Positions 14,020 through 16,136 of a stretch of DNA of 16,136 nt are shown piece by piece. The first letter of the stretch is position 1. Every line of letters begins with the position of its first letter. Origin of the DNA: Nitrospiraceae bacterium (GTDB lineage: Bacteria > Nitrospirota > Nitrospiria > Nitrospirales > Nitrospiraceae); contig JACVSD010000032.1 of NCBI GenBank assembly GCA_014534095.1, forward strand, positions 1 through 16,136, given 5' to 3'. Position numbers and translations under genes: made by a program. The notes beneath the pieces were generated by a model. That model saw only the letters and a list, made by a program, of their open reading frames with translations, was not told where the DNA came from and searched no databases.

Positions 14020-14442
14020 CTATTCACCCATGATTTGGACAATGAGTTCGCGCGTGCGGGGCCGTGTGTCGAAATCGACGACCACGATCTGTTGCCACGT
14101 GCCAAGACAGAGTCTGCGATCGGAAAAAGGAATCGTCACGGATGGACCCTGCAGCTGCCCGCGCAAGTGACTATGGCCGTTGTCTTCACCGGGGTTTCTG
14201 CGGTTATGCTGCCACTCACGATCGGCCGGCACGGCCCGATCCCAAAACGTCTTCGTATCGGCCCGGATGCCCGGTTCGTCCTCGATGAGCATCACGGCGG
14301 CGGTCGTATGTTTGACGAAGACGGTCACCAGGCCGGCCCGCAATCCGGTATTGGCGAGCGCGTCCGACACCGGCTTGGTCAGGTTTTCGATCTGGCTGTC
14401 TCCGGCCATCTCGACCCGGAGCGCGGTCGTCGTGACCGCCAT
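14020..14442 (-). CDS. YjbQ-family (UPF0047) protein
   Basis: A 140-residue protein of the YjbQ/UPF0047 family, some members of which show weak thiamine-phosphate synthase activity when overexpressed; the true role is unknown. Family signatures are VKHTTAAVMLIEDEP (43-57, with His45-Thr-Thr), the histidine pair His90 and His92 in NGHSHLRGQLQGPSVTIPF, and GTWQQIVVVDFDTRPRTRELIVQIMG at the C-terminus. The histidines cluster in a site that binds metal or anion in known structures. Length is normal for the family. Its ATG overlaps the preceding gene's stop by one base (TGATG), and its own stop abuts the htrA start. The link to proteolysis is positional only. Confidence 0.88.
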   Translation of the reverse strand: MAVTTTALRVEMAGDSQIENLTKPVSDALANTGLRAGLVTVFVKHTTAAVMLIEDEPGIRADTKTFWDRAVPADREWQHNRRNPGEDNGHSHLRGQLQGPSVTIPFSDRRLCLGTWQQIVVVDFDTRPRTRELIVQIMGE

Positions 14443-15317
14443 CAGGCTGCTCCCGACGAAAGGCCGCGCAAGTACTGCCGCTCCCGCCGGGTCAAGGGAC
14501 CCCCGCGCGCCTCTTCGAGAATGCCGTCAAATAAGCCTTCACCAGCTACTCGCCGCAGCATCCCCAGGACCTCTTCGCTCACCAGCCCTTCTTGCATCAG
14601 TTTATCCAGATACGCAAAGGCCTCCGTCAACGCTTCCGTCTTGCGGACATAATAATCGCGCCCGCGCCGCCGGTTGCTATAGGCTTCGAACTGCTCGCAG
14701 GCGACCAAGATCTCTGCCAACTGCTTGACCCACGGTTTGGCGGCGGTTAGCCGTTCGGGATAGTAATAATACAACATGATGCGCTGCATCCAAGGCGTCC
14801 AGGAAACCCCTAGCTGCTCGATAGCCGGCTTCACCGAGCGCAAGCGCCGCGCCAGGCGACGGGCATAACCGAGCCGCATCTCGACCTGTTCCGCAGCCCA
14901 GCGATCCATGTGAATTCCGGCCTCTTCTAGCTCACGGCGATAGCGCGCAAGAAAGGCTTCGGTTTCACGGCCGTATGTCGTCTCGGGATGGATTGCGCGC
15001 CATTCACGCGGCCTGGTCGGGATCCCTCGCTCCTTTGCCCAGGACCAGATACGGCCGAACAGCGGCGGATCCAGACCGGCGCGCCCAAGGTCATGCAGCA
15101 GACAGGCAATCTGGTAGGAGCGCACCCGCTCGCTCGGATGCCCCAGGCGAGCCGCCACAACGGCGCACATGCGCGCCGTCCGCACGGCATGCGGCCGATC
15201 GTATCCCCTGATCACCCGCCCTGCGTGTCGCGGGTGCGGATAGTCATAGAGCCGCATCAAGGCCGCCGTGAGCGGACGAGGCGTCAAGAGGGGAGCGGTT
15301 TGACGGGCAGTGGGCAT
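14442..15317 (-). CDS. HD-domain protein, degenerate HD-GYP-like
   Basis: A 291-residue protein starting at ATG 15315-15317 (MPTARQTAPLL...). A longer frame reaches 15503, but that start lies upstream of the promoter at 15360-15389 and would run into the divergent gene. An HD phosphohydrolase module is visible: YDRPHAVRTARM with His43, CLLHDLGRAGL with His75-Asp76, and IHPETTYG with His110. The later LAEILVACEQFEAYSNRRRGRDYY resembles the tail of HD-GYP domains (RILxVxDxFDAL...RPY), but the HH...GYP ligand stretch is replaced by MLYYYYPERL, so c-di-GMP hydrolysis is doubtful. No RBS is evident, and a start at 15257 (MRLYDYP) is possible. It is the first gene of the minus-strand operon. Its function is unknown; it may hydrolyse or bind a phosphorylated ligand. 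Confidence 0.75.
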   Translation of the reverse strand: MPTARQTAPLLTPRPLTAALMRLYDYPHPRHAGRVIRGYDRPHAVRTARMCAVVAARLGHPSERVRSYQIACLLHDLGRAGLDPPLFGRIWSWAKERGIPTRPREWRAIHPETTYGRETEAFLARYRRELEEAGIHMDRWAAEQVEMRLGYARRLARRLRSVKPAIEQLGVSWTPWMQRIMLYYYYPERLTAAKPWVKQLAEILVACEQFEAYSNRRRGRDYYVRKTEALTEAFAYLDKLMQEGLVSEEVLGMLRRVAGEGLFDGILEEARGGPLTRRERQYLRGLSSGAA

Positions 15318-15359
15318 CGTAGGAGCCGGACGATATCGGTGAGATCCCGACCGGCCCGG

Positions 15360-15389
15360 AGAATAGCGGCGCTCGAAATCGCGTGTCAA
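15360..15389 (-). promoter_or_regulatory. sigma70-like promoter for the HD-YjbQ-HtrA-proteasome operon
   Basis: On the minus strand, a perfect TTGACA (15389-15384) is separated by 18 bp from TATTCT (15365-15360), four of six matches to TATAAT. The predicted start near 15353 gives a leader of about 36 nt before the ATG at 15317. It is the strongest promoter candidate on this strand in the window, placed at the head of nine co-directional genes. Consensus match only. Confidence 0.55.
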
Positions 15390-15427
15390 GGCGCTGGAAC
15401 GCAGCGCTCGCTCAATCCGGTCAACTT

Positions 15428-15436
15428 TGCTATGCT
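15428..15436 (+). promoter_or_regulatory. possible extended -10 for the secreted-protein gene
   Basis: TGCTATGCT (TGn plus TATGCT) is an extended -10-like element 45 bp before the ATG at 15482, without a good -35. It is back to back with the divergent operon promoter, so the two transcription units share an intergenic region of about 165 bp. Confidence 0.35.
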
Positions 15437-15481
15437 TCGGGTTTTGTTCCGTCGCGCTTGGCTTCGGGTAAGGAGGGTCCC

Positions 15482-16117
15482 ATGATACGAGTGCTTGGGC
15501 CATCCGTTCTGGTGAGCTTCGCCGTCATTGCCAGCCCGTGCATAGCGGCGGCTGGTTCGTTCGACCATCTCACGGAGCTGACCGGCAAAGTCGTCCCCAT
15601 CGTCACCCTCAAAGCGCGGGATAATTTCACCAGCGAGTATGCCTATGACATTGCCGTGCGAAACCAATCCCCTGAAACGATGGTTGGTGACTCGCTGGTC
15701 ATCGTCCTGGATAAGATTACGAACCTAGCCGGAGAAGATCGGCAATCCCTGAACAATGAGACGATCCTGAGCCGTTTTGAAGTACTGGGTGAAGACGGCG
15801 TTACGGACGACGGCAAGCCTTTTTTTCGGATACCGGCCGGCAATGGACCCGATCTGCCCCCGCAAACCAATAGCCGTCCCGCCAGTGTGCGGGTGAGGAA
15901 TAAGGACTACATGGCCGTTTTCACTCCCGCCTTCAGGGTCTACGGAGTCGTGCGCCAGCCCGAGCGAGTGAAGCAGGCCGAGCCCGCATCCGGGGTGCGC
16001 CCTCCTTCTGCACCGGCCGCGTTAGCCTCTCGGCAGCAAGTGGAGAAGCTCATCCAGCTCCTGATCAAGAAAGGCGTGTTGACCGAAGAGGAGTGGCGGA
16101 AGGCAAACCAACCATGA
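15482..16117 (+). CDS. secreted protein of unknown function with C-terminal SHOCT-like helix
   Basis: A 211-residue protein. The ATG at 15482 has a near-perfect AAGGAGGG (15470-15477) four bases upstream, so the longer in-frame start at 15383 is rejected. Residues 1-24 are a signal peptide (basic MIR, hydrophobic VLVSFAVIA, then CIAAAG with likely cleavage after AAA). Residues about 30-155 are beta-rich (IVTLKARDNFTSEYAYDIAVRNQSPETMVGDSLVIVLDKI...), like an immunoglobulin-like or CARDB-like periplasmic domain. A Pro/Ala-rich linker (about 160-185) leads to EKLIQLLIKKGVLTEEEWRKA, which resembles a SHOCT oligomerisation helix. No catalytic motif is seen and the family is not recognised. Its stop overlaps a possible start of the next gene (ATGA). 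Confidence 0.75.
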   Translation: MIRVLGPSVLVSFAVIASPCIAAAGSFDHLTELTGKVVPIVTLKARDNFTSEYAYDIAVRNQSPETMVGDSLVIVLDKITNLAGEDRQSLNNETILSRFEVLGEDGVTDDGKPFFRIPAGNGPDLPPQTNSRPASVRVRNKDYMAVFTPAFRVYGVVRQPERVKQAEPASGVRPPSAPAALASRQQVEKLIQLLIKKGVLTEEEWRKANQP

Positions 16118-16136
16118 GTGATCCCGCCTGCCGCGC
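16114..16136 (+). CDS. possible 5' end of a further gene, cut by window end
   Basis: ATG at 16114-16116 overlaps the TGA of the secreted-protein gene and opens a frame (MSDPACR) to the window edge. Overlapping ATGA junctions are common in this window, so a coupled downstream gene is plausible. Seven codons are not enough to say more. Confidence 0.35.

Noticed and set aside
13216..14652. A 478-codon open frame on the plus strand opposite htrA, yjbQ and the HD gene
   Set aside because: It lies antisense to three genes with clear catalytic motifs; its translation is Arg/His/Pro-rich with no recognisable domain, typical of a shadow frame in GC-rich DNA.
15318..15503. Longer N-terminus for the HD protein from ATG at 15503
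   Set aside because: It starts upstream of the predicted promoter, overlaps the divergent gene's RBS and start, and the extra 62 residues are Arg/Ser/Pro-rich with no family resemblance.
1..16136. CRISPR arrays, insertion sequences, integrase sites next to the tRNA
   Set aside because: No regularly spaced direct repeats, transposase motifs or duplicated tRNA 3' end were found; genes are densely packed and similar in style throughout.

Overview
The window looks like chromosomal DNA of a Nitrospira-type bacterium (phylum Nitrospirota). This is an inference from gene content: a five-gene 2-oxoacid:ferredoxin oxidoreductase cluster of the kind used by reductive-TCA-cycle autotrophs lies next to a complete bacterial proteasome operon. 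The operon's small modifier is of the UBact type (C-terminus ...RQRTGE) rather than actinobacterial Pup (...GGQ). No phylogeny could be run.

Plus-strand part, 1-6099. A TPR-protein 3' end (2-349) is followed by a strong sigma70-like promoter (384-413) and a roughly 200-nt leader. Then come five tightly spaced genes: an epsilon-like accessory subunit (619-1254), alpha (1291-2502), beta (2554-3456), gamma (3474-4181) and a two-[4Fe-4S] ferredoxin subunit (4196-4474). They close with a textbook intrinsic terminator (4493-4526). Together they should make a TPP- and ferredoxin-dependent oxidoreductase; whether the substrate is pyruvate or 2-oxoglutarate cannot be told here. A small acidic unknown protein (4547-4816), tRNA-Asn(GTT) (4879-4954) and a YheT-type alpha/beta hydrolase (5068-6099) follow.

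Minus-strand part, 15317 down to 6154. Nine genes are packed head to tail: degenerate HD-GYP-like protein, YjbQ-family protein, HtrA/DegP-like protease, proteasomal ATPase (Mpa/ARC type), Dop, UBact, PrcB, PrcA, PafA. Most junctions overlap or abut (TGATG, TAGATG, ATGA, an 8-bp overlap, a 1-bp gap). The widest gaps are 86 bp before the ATPase and 36 bp before Dop. A consensus-like promoter (TTGACA, 18 bp, TATTCT; 15360-15389 minus strand) lies just upstream of the HD gene and could drive the whole set. The logic of the core is that PafA ligates UBact to target lysines, the ATPase unfolds tagged substrates, the PrcA/PrcB barrel degrades them (Thr nucleophile exposed by propeptide removal), and Dop removes the tag. 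The upstream HtrA-like exported protease, YjbQ protein and HD protein extend the operon beyond the usual proteasome set.

Divergent from the operon at 15482-16117 is a secreted protein of unknown function, whose stop overlaps the start of a further gene cut by the window end. The whole window is densely coding. I saw no mobile element, CRISPR array, rRNA or large repeat.
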